From: Chrysogorgia sp. JL179-B06
Taxonomy: Eukaryota > Cnidaria > Anthozoa > Scleralcyonacea > Chrysogorgiidae
DNA length: 64,000 bases
Assembly (NCBI GenBank): GCA_035772405.1
Contig: JAYKKM010000081.1
Span: 310,001-374,000, forward strand
Reading direction: 5' to 3'
Each line of letters opens with the position of its first letter. Within the stretch, counting starts at the first letter, position 1. Both the position numbers and the translations under genes were made by a program. The notes below the pieces were generated by a model, which saw only the letters and a list, made by a program, of their open reading frames with translations, was not told the DNA's origin and did not search any database. Positions 56,101 to 64,000 of this stretch are shown piece by piece.

Positions 56101-59100
56101 AAGGAGGGAAGGCAGGAAAGAAGGAAGGAGGGAAGGCAAGAAGGAAGGAGGGAATAAAGGAAGGAAGCGAGGAAGGGAAGCCTGGAAGGAAAGCCTTCAT
56201 TAGCATCCTAGTTAAGAACAGTTAATTACAAGAAAACTATCTGTAAATATATTAAAGGATTGCTTGGAGTCCATATTAATAAACAACTACATTTATAAAT
56301 ACTCCCATCAATTACCTGGGGTATAAAAAGCAACGCTAGACCTTCTTGATAACCATTTAAATGAACCCCTCGAAAAAATAAAATAATCAACAAAACAAGA
56401 GGCGTCGTAGCAGTGAAATAAACAATCTGTAAAAAAAGGAAGAAAGTTAAGAATGATAAACCATATTATTATGCGTTCTCTATCTCGATTTTGATTGGCT
56501 ATTGCCATACAGCTAATTCGTGACATCAGTTTCATGTGACGTCAATGTTCTAATATTATAGTTCAAAAAGTGTAGCTATGACATCATTATTCCAATATAT
56601 CTTGTTGCTAGCTTGCTGTTGCCAGCTTGTTTACGGCGAAAGAAAATGGGAAAATCATGGCGGGTTCTTCGCAAAGATTCGCCAACGTAACAGAAAACGA
56701 TTTGAAGAAACTATTAGATGACAAGGAGGTAGTGAAGACAAAACGAGCTACGAAGACAGCTCTGGGAATCTTCTACGACTATTTGAAAGCGAAGAAAATA
56801 AGTGAAATGCCCGAAGAAAATTGACCTTGTACCCGCTAACAAGAACCTGGGATAGGTTCTTATATTCTTATATGTTCTTATATAAACAAATTGTTAATTT
56901 CAGCGTGCGGTTCTTAATAATGGTAGGTTCTTGTTAGCGGGTTTTTACTGTAACCACGAAATATATTTCGAATGCGCATTGCTTTAGCACTTCTTATGCA
57001 TAATAAAATGAACAAATAGATTCCATTTTGCCGTTGTCTGTTCAGTTATAGATGCACAGAGACGTCAGAACAAAAAAGTGGCCCACGAGACGATAGTCAA
57101 GTGGGTCACTGACATTCTTACCACGTTCTGACGTCATCTGTGCATGTATAACTGAACAGACAACGGCAAAATGGAATCTATTTGTTTTATGCAATAAAAA
57201 TTGAAAACAAACCATTCAAAAGGCTTATTAGCTCTCTAGCGATTTCTGGGGCATAAAAAAAGATAAAAGCAGTCGGTTGACATGATCTGGCGTGAGCTGA
57301 CGTGATCCGTGCATCTGTCCTCTATTAGTAGAAACTAACCATGGTCTATTACAAATGCTGCATTCTGATTGGCTACTCAATCGTTGTCTATTCGTGATAG
57401 ACAACGTTTGGGAAACGAGTTCAAAACAATGGCAGAAAACTCTCGTTTTGGGGAGGTTTCACGTGAGTTTTTGGATAATTTTTGATGAATGCATGATTTG
57501 TAATAGTCCACTAATTTGTTTCTACTGAAACATTCGCCTTCGTTGACTATTCGCTCATAGACAACTCGGACTCGTTGTCTAATTGTTAAATAGATCATGG
57601 CCAACAACCAATGAGAATGCGCGTAGTAAACAGGTCATTGTATAACAATTATTGGATTCTATTTTCGCATGATATCGAGAATTATCAAGGCCTCGGTTTG
57701 TCTTATCCGCCTCAGCCTTCGACTTCGGCAGATAATACAAACCTCGTCCTTGACAGGAAGTGACCTGACCGATCAGGTGCGATATTGGTTGAAAGGCTAG
57801 ACCTTTATTTTAATTACCTTTCCAGTAACTTTAATTCCCTTCATCATACACAACCAGACAACAAGCCAAGTAAGCGCTAAACAACCAACCATTTTCCAAT
57901 TCACCGACCCACTGTCCTCGATTCCCGTCGATGAGTCCAAAGCCGTACGATACCAAAAGTACATGGTCGGATTCGACCGCGCGCACTCGGGAACGCTCCG
58001 ACTCATCGTCGTATTACCACTTCGGTATTCCACGGTGGGACACGACGCCCAAGGCAGCGGGTCTTGGAACGAGTTCACGAAGTAGAACACGCACCACGCG
58101 ATGATGACGTTGTAGTAAAGCGAGACGAGGAAACAGACGACCACTGATGCGAAACCAACGCCACCCAGGTAAGGAGAGATCTCGTTCCACACGCCAATCG
58201 ATCCTTTGCGCATGCGCTGACCAAGGCATAGCTCCAAGTAATACAGAGGAATCCCAACGATGGCCAACATTACGCCATAGGGGATGAGGAAGGATGCTGA
58301 AATGAGTTGAAAAACACACGTATGATTGGATACAACTATGGATGCACAGTTCGATATTTTTGGGGAAGATATTTCCTTTTGGACATATCTTTGCCTGCAC
58401 AGCCCCCTCGGGTGTCATCCCTGCAGGCCCTGGGTGCATCATGGGAAAGTTGTACTTGCAAACTTACATGCCGGCATAGAATACTAATTCGCACAATTCA
58501 TGCACATGTCAATGTCTAAATTTGAAGGTTTTGAAAGTTCATTAGAAAATTGTTTTAAAAGAGCTGTCTAGTAACTATTGTTAATATAAATTAATAATTC
58601 TCATCATCATCTCGCATTTTCCCCAAGGGCTCCAAAATAAATGAAATACATTTACTTTCCCACCAAGGAAACATTTTCCATGGAAAATTGCTTTTATCCA
58701 ACCAGATTTTCTTGCAATAATAAAACATACGTAAACACGTAAAAATAAAACGTACGTAAAACACGTAAAAAATAAAACGTACGTAAAACACGTAAAAATA
58801 AAACGTACGTAAAAAATAAAACGTACGTAAAACACGTAAAAATAAAACGTACGTAATACATAAAACGTACGTAAAACACGTAAAAATAAAACGTACGTAA
58901 AACACGGAAAAATAAAACGTACGTACAACACGTAATAAATAAAACGTACGTAAAACACGTAAAAAATAAAACGTTCGTAAAACACGTAAAACGTTAGAAA
59001 TTAAATTCTCACCTCCTCCGTTTTTATGACAAAGATAAGGGAATCTCCAAACATTTCCTAGTCCGATTGTGTAACCAATCAAAATTAAAACGAATTCTGC

Positions 59101-62100
59101 TCGGTTGTTCCATCTCTCGCGTGAATCTGTCGCAACCGGGCGATCACAATTGAGTAGTTGAGAGTGATTGCGCGACGGTCGTCCATTGCTTGGGCTCAGC
59201 GAGGCTAGAGAATAGATACATGTTTAGTTGAGGGACAAAGAGGGGTAAATATAGACACATGGTTAGTTAAGGGACGAAGAGGGGTAAATATAGACACATG
59301 GTTAGTCAGTAAGAGACGAAGATGGGTAAACATGGATACATGGTTAGTTAAGGGACGATGATGGGTAATCATGGACACATGGCTAGTTAAGGGACGAAGA
59401 TGGGTAATAAATTTCATTATTTCTATTTTTAGGTTAATTCTAAAGTTTAGCTTTATAGAATGTTACTGATTATGTATGGCCATAATGGTCATAATGACAT
59501 TGTAATTTAGAGCTCTTTCATATCTCACGTCGTTCTTGAGATATTTAGACTTATGTGATATGCAAATGATAACCACCGACGTCAAGAGGTTTTTACACGT
59601 TTTAAGAATTATCGGATAACGATCTTAAATCGTAGGCCCTCGGATCGGGAACCCCTTATCAATTGGGGTTGGGGTACTCCGTTCACCTAAAAGAGAGTGT
59701 GATAAATCTAATAAACTAAACTAAACTAGATAATCAGGTATATATTTGAGATTATTCGACAAAATCACTTGAAACTTTGCACATAGACAACACTTCAAGA
59801 AACTTAATATCATTACACCAAAACAGCGATGCTAAATTAATTTACCATATTTCTAATTGCTTGATTTTCTGAAAATTGCAAACCTCGTGACGTCCGTGGT
59901 TATTCGTTTGCATATCACAAAAGTCTAAATATCTCAAAAAAGACGTGAGATATGAAAGAGCTTTAAATTATCATTTCATTTAAATACCTAAAACTTAATT
60001 TTCGTTTCATAAACACTTTAAACGAAATTGAAGGAAAATAACAACATAGATAAGTGAAAAAGAAAAGAAAAGTGACAGTTAAAAGCGGATTTAAATTTAT
60101 TGATGAGAAGTCTTTCTTTTTAGGAGCAGTTCAGAAGTAGACGAGGTTAACGTTTTGAAGTCAGAAAATGAGATGAAATGACCAGTTTTAATGCGGTGGG
60201 AGAGGATGCACGTCATGGGTGAGGGAGTAACTATCTTCTTATATCAACGGCGAGATCTCCATATGGTCTGAAATGCGTGCGTGTGTGTGTGTGTAACTAT
60301 CGACAGGTTTGGCCAACATAACAATGCCCTGCAGCATTGACACGTATAAAATACACAACATGCGATTTCAGATATTGAAATTCATATTCATAGTGAAGTT
60401 ACGCATTTCGCTGATATTATAAAAGTGTACTAAGAAAATCAAATAGAAGTATACCGTCGCCAGACTGGCCAGCTATATGCTAATGAGAGTACTCATTGCA
60501 TATATACCCATGCAGCCATATACGTTATAAAAACGCCTTGGATAGCAAAACCATCAGCGAGAAAATGGTCTGACTTTTGTCTCAAACGAAACAAAGCGCG
60601 AACCAATCAACCTGAATTTCAAAAAACACGAAAAACCTTGCTTGGAAACCACAAGAAACTGCCAGACTTTGTCACGGTACCGAACTAATGAATACAAGAC
60701 TGCAGGCGGTAAACGTCAACTCTAATTTGTAAAATGAATAGGTCAAAAATAGTGATAAAATACAGAGAAAAACGCCGACTGGAGAAACGGTGGGGAAACA
60801 ATCGCGACGTAATTAAATTCGGCGTTGGTAAATCGTTGCCACACAATACATTGTATCGATTCACTGTTAGCTCTCGACAGAAGATTAGACTTGAGGATTA
60901 TATAGTTGAACAGCGCCCGTCGGAGAGAAAAAAAACCCCGTCGGTCTAAGAATTAGGATATAATTGCTCATCAAAATTGGTGGTTACTCGGCTGTATTTT
61001 GTATATACAAATTGCTTTTCAAGTCCGACTGAAATTCTACATGCTAAACTAGACCTGACGAAGTCTACGACTGTAAAGAAGCGATATTCTTCGATTTGTA
61101 TATACATATATAACCCACTCATGATCAGAAAATTATTCAGATCCATACACAGGAATTCGTGTCAATGTACGCTGCTATGCCGTGCATCGATTTTCTATAA
61201 CAAGCAATATGTCTGTGTTGGGATTGTGGTTTAACCCGCAGATATATATATACACAATCACCGGCACGCTACAGCAAACCGATTAATTCTTGTTAGGCGC
61301 CGGCAAAAGTTCTTACATTTCTATCTTGTTTATATAAAACCCGCAGTCACTACCCGAAGTGCTCTAAATTCTTGCCGACGAACGATTATGTATACACTGC
61401 ACTTCGACTTCTAACCCTATAGAGCAAACCACGCTATCACTGTATCGCCAAAACCCAGCCGATCATGGAATAAAGTAAACTGGTTTAAACACGGTAGAAT
61501 GCAGTTGTTGTTGATTATTTCGACTGGTATCAGCTGTATCTGCATGCGGTTATCCTCAGCTACGAGGTTTTCCTTAGCTACGACCATCCCTCACGTCAAC
61601 AACAAAACGTCAGTCCATGTCAATAACTGTCGCTTTCTCGGCAATCATCTGGACATTACACTCAAGAACAATATCATTTCCAGAAAGCTATACATCGCAA
61701 AGCTCGCGGTCTGTCGAAAAATCGTTAAAGAAAAAAACAGTGTTCCATTCTATGAATTTATATTCAATGACTCGTACACGCGATAGCTCATATATGCCGC
61801 GTAGACTTAAATTATCGAATATTCAATTAGAGAAATTTTCCTCGCGTGATGTTTCGGTTTTTGAACTATCGTAAATAGATGGAAAAAAACACTAACAGAT
61901 GTTCAAAAGTGGCACACGCGAGAACTTCATGAATGGAAATACAAGACTTCAAATGATACACAAAATGATTTCAATGGAAATTACTGAAACGACTTGTTAA
62001 AATTTTTTAGTACACATGCCGACGGGCGAAGGTGTAGTATTACTGTAAAATATCTCGCAAGTTATATAAATATGTACATATTTGTGCATATATATATATT

Positions 62101-62145
62101 ATATCATATGAAGAAAATCTATTGAAGTTTACCTGACGAATGCAT
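49877..62145 (-). CDS. SLC6-family Na+/Cl- dependent transporter (A15-A20 type), 9 exons
   Basis: CDS on the - strand joins 62145-62133 (tentative), 59204-59013, 58296-57818, 56426-56316, 55335-54919, 53710-53509, 52333-52174, 51248-51086 and 50170-49877: 2031 nt, 676 aa. Twelve membrane segments. TM1 carries [16 protein letters not shown] with NVWRFP at 55-60, the Na+/substrate site. [20 protein letters not shown] and [15 protein letters not shown] with PLPW are closest, from memory, to SLC6A15/17-20 neutral amino-acid transporters rather than GABA or monoamine carriers. TM6 region [18 protein letters not shown]8 [11 protein letters not shown]. Extracellular loops have N-glycosylation sites (NTT, NGT, NAST, NET). 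Plasma-membrane uptake driven by Na+ is the family role; substrate not determined. All junctions from exon 2 on are GT-AG and in phase. Confidence 0.93.
50360..51045. repeat. (TAGTC/TATAGTC)n satellite, SLC6 intron 8
   Basis: Nearly 700 bp of five-base TAGTC and seven-base TATAGTC units with CAGGTC variants, filling most of the 915-bp intron. Confidence 0.95.
51086..51248 (-). CDS. SLC6 coding exon 8
   Basis: Split Arg then [20 protein letters not shown] and TM11 [16 protein letters not shown], ending WDKDQ before GTGACC. Confidence 0.93.
51373..51690 (+). repeat. tRNA-derived SINE family B, copy 3 (SLC6 intron 7)
   Basis: TTCCGTAGCTCAGTGGTCAG head, GGTCGCGGATTCAATTTC B box region, then the body with GGTCCCGGTTTGGTCTTAAA and the AACATGTAGTTTAATCGAGT end. 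Opposite orientation to the 31-kb copies. Confidence 0.8.
51737..52140. mobile_element. foldback MITE, SLC6 intron 7
   Basis: Arms ATCATGCGCAGTAGCAAC / GTTGCTAACTGCGCATGA, GTAAAAACAACTGTTTTAGC and complement, and inner AAGGATTTTGGCTTGGCGGG against its complement. Ends abut exon 7 at 52174 closely. Confidence 0.8.
52174..52333 (-). CDS. SLC6 coding exon 7
   Basis: [20 protein letters not shown] ... [15 protein letters not shown] and a split Arg: TM9 and TM10. TTATAG acceptor, GTAAGC donor. Confidence 0.94.
52885..53410. repeat. foldback, SLC6 intron 6
   Basis: Arms about 52890-53085 and 53255-53405: CTCGAGAAATAACGTTTTCA, TCTGGACGCCGCCATTTTCG, CATGTTACTCCATCACCAAT and complements. The spacer has GGGGGGTTAGGGTTAG repeats. 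Confidence 0.8.
53509..53710 (-). CDS. SLC6 coding exon 6
   Basis: [20 protein letters not shown] ... [16 protein letters not shown] ... LRKELLS and a split Gly: TM8 and the following loop. Confidence 0.94.
53757..54885. repeat. 15-bp tandem minisatellite, SLC6 intron 5
   Basis: About 1.1 kb of CCCAGTTCCAGTGGT units with T/A and G/A variants; right third less regular. Because 15 is a multiple of three and the unit lacks stops, most frames on both strands stay open for 240-400 codons. These are not genes. Confidence 0.95.
54919..55335 (-). CDS. SLC6 coding exon 5
   Basis: [22 protein letters not shown]6 and TM7, then the long extracellular loop with three N-glycosylation sites, ending FLSE at GTAAGT. 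Confidence 0.95.
55375..56195. repeat. (GGAA)n polypurine tract, SLC6 intron 4
   Basis: About 820 bp almost purely purine on the + strand: GGAAGGAAGG, GGGAGCAAGGAA and GGAGGAAGG units. The pre-mRNA, made from this strand as template, would carry the pyrimidine version. Confidence 0.95.
56316..56426 (-). CDS. SLC6 coding exon 4
   Basis: [20 protein letters not shown] (TM5) to LLFIPQ, 37 codons between TTTTTTTACAG and GTAATTG. Confidence 0.94.
56657..56824 (+). pseudogene. Crypton/DUF3504-type N-terminal fragment (tentative)
   Basis: From ATG at 56657: [20 protein letters not shown], then a [16 protein letters not shown] segment, ending MPEEN before TGA. This style (acidic 'DLKKLLD.K...TKR.TK..L..F..YL') resembles the start of tyrosine-recombinase-derived genes abundant in cnidarians. 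Antisense within SLC6 intron 3; remainder absent. Confidence 0.4.
56825..56953. repeat. TAAGAACCT/TTTTTACTGTA element
   Basis: CCCGCTAACAAGAACCTGGG and complement-like GGTTCTTGTTAGCGGGTTTT then TACTGTA: short TIR element related to 39597-39722. Confidence 0.6.
56998..57202. mobile_element. foldback MITE, SLC6 intron 3
   Basis: Arms ACAAATAGATTCCATTTTGC / CAAAATGGAATCTATTTGT and TGTCTGTTCAGTTATA, with GACGTCAGAAC inside. Arms about 75 bp, nearly identical. Confidence 0.85.
57818..58296 (-). CDS. SLC6 coding exon 3
   Basis: [20 protein letters not shown] through TM3, the extracellular loop 2 and TM4 ([19 protein letters not shown]), ending VTGK at GTAATT. Confidence 0.95.
58725..58995. repeat. 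ACACGTAAAAATAAAACGTACGTAA-type tandem repeat, SLC6 intron 2
   Basis: About ten units of AAAACACGTAAAAATAAAAC plus GTACGT, 24-28 bp each. Confidence 0.92.
59013..59204 (-). CDS. SLC6 coding exon 2
   Basis: N-terminal tail with NHSQLLN and [10 protein letters not shown], then TM1 [18 protein letters not shown] and HKNGG plus a split Ala at GTGAGA. The acceptor is TTCTCTAG. Confidence 0.9.
59205..59412. repeat. about 40-bp minisatellite, SLC6 intron 1
   Basis: Five units of GACACATGGTTAGTTAAGGG plus ACGAAGAGGGGTAAATATA, directly abutting exon 2. The polypyrimidine acceptor tract lies within the first unit. Confidence 0.9.
59503..59970. mobile_element. foldback MITE with nested insertion, SLC6 intron 1
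   Basis: Arms TAATTTAGAGCTCTTTCATA / TATGAAAGAGCTTTAAATTA with AGATATTTAGACTT and ATATGCAAATGA. The spacer at about 59600-59735 contains a TCGGATCGGGAACCCC block and a TAAACTAAACTAAACTA tail, apparently a separate retroelement end. Confidence 0.75.
60000..61320. other. SLC6 intron 1 interior, nothing firm
   Basis: AT-rich, with a (GT)n run at 60275-60292 and short open frames without family resemblance. Confidence 0.35.
61330..61340 (+). promoter_or_regulatory. TATA-like box
   Basis: TTTATATAAAA about 170 bases before the ATG at 61500. A CAGTCACT word follows. Possible promoter for the small ORF; unproven. Confidence 0.25.
61500..61786 (+). CDS. small secreted-like ORF, unknown
   Basis: About 95 codons opening [15 protein letters not shown], a plausible signal peptide, then a basic segment with few Cys (CRFLGN, AVCRKIV), ending DSYTR at TAG. 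It lies antisense in the proposed SLC6 intron 1 and has no recognised homologue. It could equally be chance. Confidence 0.22.
62133..62145 (-). CDS. SLC6 coding exon 1 (tentative, 13 nt)
   Basis: ATG CAT TCG TCA G before GTAAAC on the - strand gives MHSS and the single base needed by exon 2 (phase 1). Found by looking for a matching phase upstream, so it may be wrong; a different first exon may lie beyond. Confidence 0.4.
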
Positions 62146-62688
62146 CGGTTCCCAGTTTGTTTCCTATATAAAAAAGCGTTCAACTCGACATCTGCAGTCA
62201 CTTGTGCTTCCAGCTTGTAGACCCAATGTAGTACGCTCGTCTGGTGTCGTCTACGCAGACCGATAAACTAGCGAGAGTGAAGACACGGGCGAGTTAGCTA
62301 CGCGACAACAGAAATAATTGTGATAGGTAGCAGGTGGGAGATGGTGATTACAATTGTCATTGCTGCCGTGAATAAAACTGTTCGCTTAATTGAACAACTC
62401 GTCAAAACACTGGCGACAAACTCTCCGTCTAATTGGCTACAATCAAGCTCTATTTCTAGCAAGCTCTATTTCAAACAAAACGGGTTGAAATAAAACACAT
62501 CAAACGAGTGCGTTCATCGAACATAACATAAACAAAATATAAAATATACGTTTCATACGGCGCGTTATATGATTATATTTTACTTGAATAATGAATAACG
62601 TGTAATATTTGAATATCATTAATCGGGCGACACGACGCCGCTCACTGCACGGGCGGCAAGAATACGACGGCGAACCTTAAAGACTGCT

Positions 62689-63015
62689 TAAAGATTTACA
62701 AACAACAAGGCACGAACATATATCGCACCTTGTTATGAAAATTATAGCTGCCAAAGTAAGCTTCAACTAACATGTCTCATTTGTTCTCAATAATAAATCG
62801 TGACTGTTGCAAATAACTTAAGAAGTAACAATATTGTAAGCTAAGTATGTAACATGTAAAGATTTAGAAACAAGAAGCTAAGGGACGAACATATATCGCA
62901 CCTTGTTAATAAAATTATAGCTGCCAAAGCAAGCTTTAACTAACATGTCTCATTTGTTCTCAATAATAAATCGTGACTGTTGCAAATAACTTATAAGATG
63001 TAACAATTGTATGCT
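62689..63015. repeat. tandem duplication of about 165 bp
   Basis: Two copies (about 62689-62845 and 62857-63015) sharing ACGAACATATATCGCACCTT, AAAATTATAGCTGCCAAAG and TCTCATTTGTTCTCAATAAT. Confidence 0.85.
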
Positions 63016-63019
63016 CTCA

Positions 63020-63150
63020 TTTATATCCAAACCTAACACCCATAAAACGAAGCTTTGGCTATGAGCTTCCGTAATCTGGAATGCCCTACCCAATCGGCAA
63101 TGAGGAAAATACTTACTGTAGGAGAGATAACTATTTGTGAAAACGTTTGA
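63020..63150 (+). mobile_element. decayed LINE C-terminal remnant
   Basis: Across shifted frames: RSFGYELP then WNALPNRQ, recalling the RSF..R.P.LWN.LP block of LINEs. Too damaged for a firm call. Confidence 0.4.
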
Positions 63151-63609
63151 ATTTTTAAACTGATGCATCCTTTGGCATTAATTGTAAATGATAACCTTTA
63201 GATATTGCAATTGTTCAAATGAGTCGGGATAGCTTATCTAGTGGATCAATATATCCAGTAAATAGATTTTGTATCCACTGAATGGCCAATACTGAGAATA
63301 TGAATGTTTTCAATTATCCATGTTTTCAACCACATATTGCAGTTTCAGTACTAACAGAAAACATTTCATAAAAAATCGTATAGTGCGAACACGAGCCCGC
63401 AGGGCGAGTGATTTCCATGCACGCGATTTTGAGCTTTCTCCCAAACTTCCACGAGTGTTTCAATAACGTATGGGAACACGGGAAAATGTTTTCTATTTCT
63501 TTTATAAAATAACCCGAAGGAAACAAGTAAAATGTGTCAATAGCTTGCTTTATAAATACATTCTCTTTACTGTTCATCATGGCGTATGATGGTGCAACTA
63601 TGGCGTGTG

Positions 63610-63765
63610 TTATTACTTATTGGATTCCTCTGAGCCCAATTTTACAAAATATTTAAGTCGATAATTCAATATTGGGCGAGACCGAAGGTCGAGCCTAATA
63701 TTGCAAGTCGAGACTTAAATATTTTGTAATATTGGGCGAAGATGAATCCAATAGGTGTTTTATTA
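63610..63765. repeat. foldback with TATTGGATTC ends
   Basis: Arms TTATTGGATTCCTCTGAGCC / TATTGGGCGAAGATGAATCC-AATA, TTTACAAAATATTTAAGTCG and complement. Related by terminus to 21642-21786 and 57645-57760. Confidence 0.7.
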
Positions 63766-64000
63766 TATCGAACAAAATATCTTAAAATAAAGATGTTTCT
63801 TCGCACGTAAACAGTCAAAAGGTTGCTGGTTATCAAAAAGAATAATAAAACTCGAAAAACACATCACGTTCCGTGAGAAAGTATTTCGATCAATGAAATT
63901 TCGATTTAGATAAAAGGCACGCGAGTGACGTTGCTTTGCACGTGAACAGCCTGCGTAAACAGTCCAAAGGTTACTGCCCAATATGTAGCTGTCCTACATC

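Noticed and set aside
55331..56206. Long Ser/Pro/Leu-rich and Lys/Glu/Gly-rich frames
   Set aside because: Products of the GGAA polypurine tract; composition is entirely explained by the repeat.
58581..59082. Tyr/Phe/Arg-rich frames downstream of SLC6 exon 2
   Set aside because: Read-through of exon 2 into an intron tandem repeat; the GTGAGA donor at 59012 ends the exon.
60734..60949. 71-codon basic + strand ORF
   Set aside because: Basic and AT-driven composition with no motif or promoter; kept as probable chance.

Overview
The window looks like animal nuclear DNA, most probably from a cnidarian. That is an inference from content: AT-rich sequence, genes split by GT-AG introns, a single-exon Shaker-type potassium channel, and dense tRNA-derived SINEs, LINE tails, Penelope-like remnants and foldback MITEs. 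No prokaryotic or organellar features are seen.

Four protein genes are well supported. (1) On the + strand at 5932-10164, a four-exon MYLIP/IDOL-type FERM-RING E3 ubiquitin ligase (450 aa). (2) On the + strand at 15985-17307, an intronless Kv1-like channel (440 aa) with an altered voltage sensor and selectivity filter. (3) On the - strand at 36907-47090, a seven-exon adenosylhomocysteinase (AHCY, 428 aa), complete. (4) On the - strand at 49877-62145, a nine-exon SLC6 amino-acid/neurotransmitter transporter of the SLC6A15-A20 type (about 676 aa if the tiny first exon is right). All internal junctions of genes 1, 3 and 4 were read base by base and keep phase. Weaker candidates are a signal-peptide exon behind a TATA box (26308-26403, -), an orphan terminal exon (15617-15790, +) and a small secreted-like ORF (61500-61785, +).

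The rest is mostly repeats. 0.2-0.75 kb is a 53-bp minisatellite. 2-5 kb, 9-14 kb and 20-23 kb carry foldback elements, including a Penelope-like element split by a MITE. 24-32 kb holds tRNA-derived SINEs of two families, a minisatellite broken by two insertions, and a LINE tail. 33768-35526 is a TTAA-flanked DNA transposon with a decayed transposase. AHCY introns hold a LINE tail, several TIR elements and tandem repeats. Five of the eight SLC6 introns carry a different tandem array each, three of them filling most of the intron.

The genes look like unrelated housekeeping and excitability genes; nothing suggests an operon or a shared pathway. Many long open frames here (53.5-56.2 kb, 38.1-38.4 kb, 0.2-0.6 kb) are artefacts of tandem repeats whose unit, or local composition, avoids stops.
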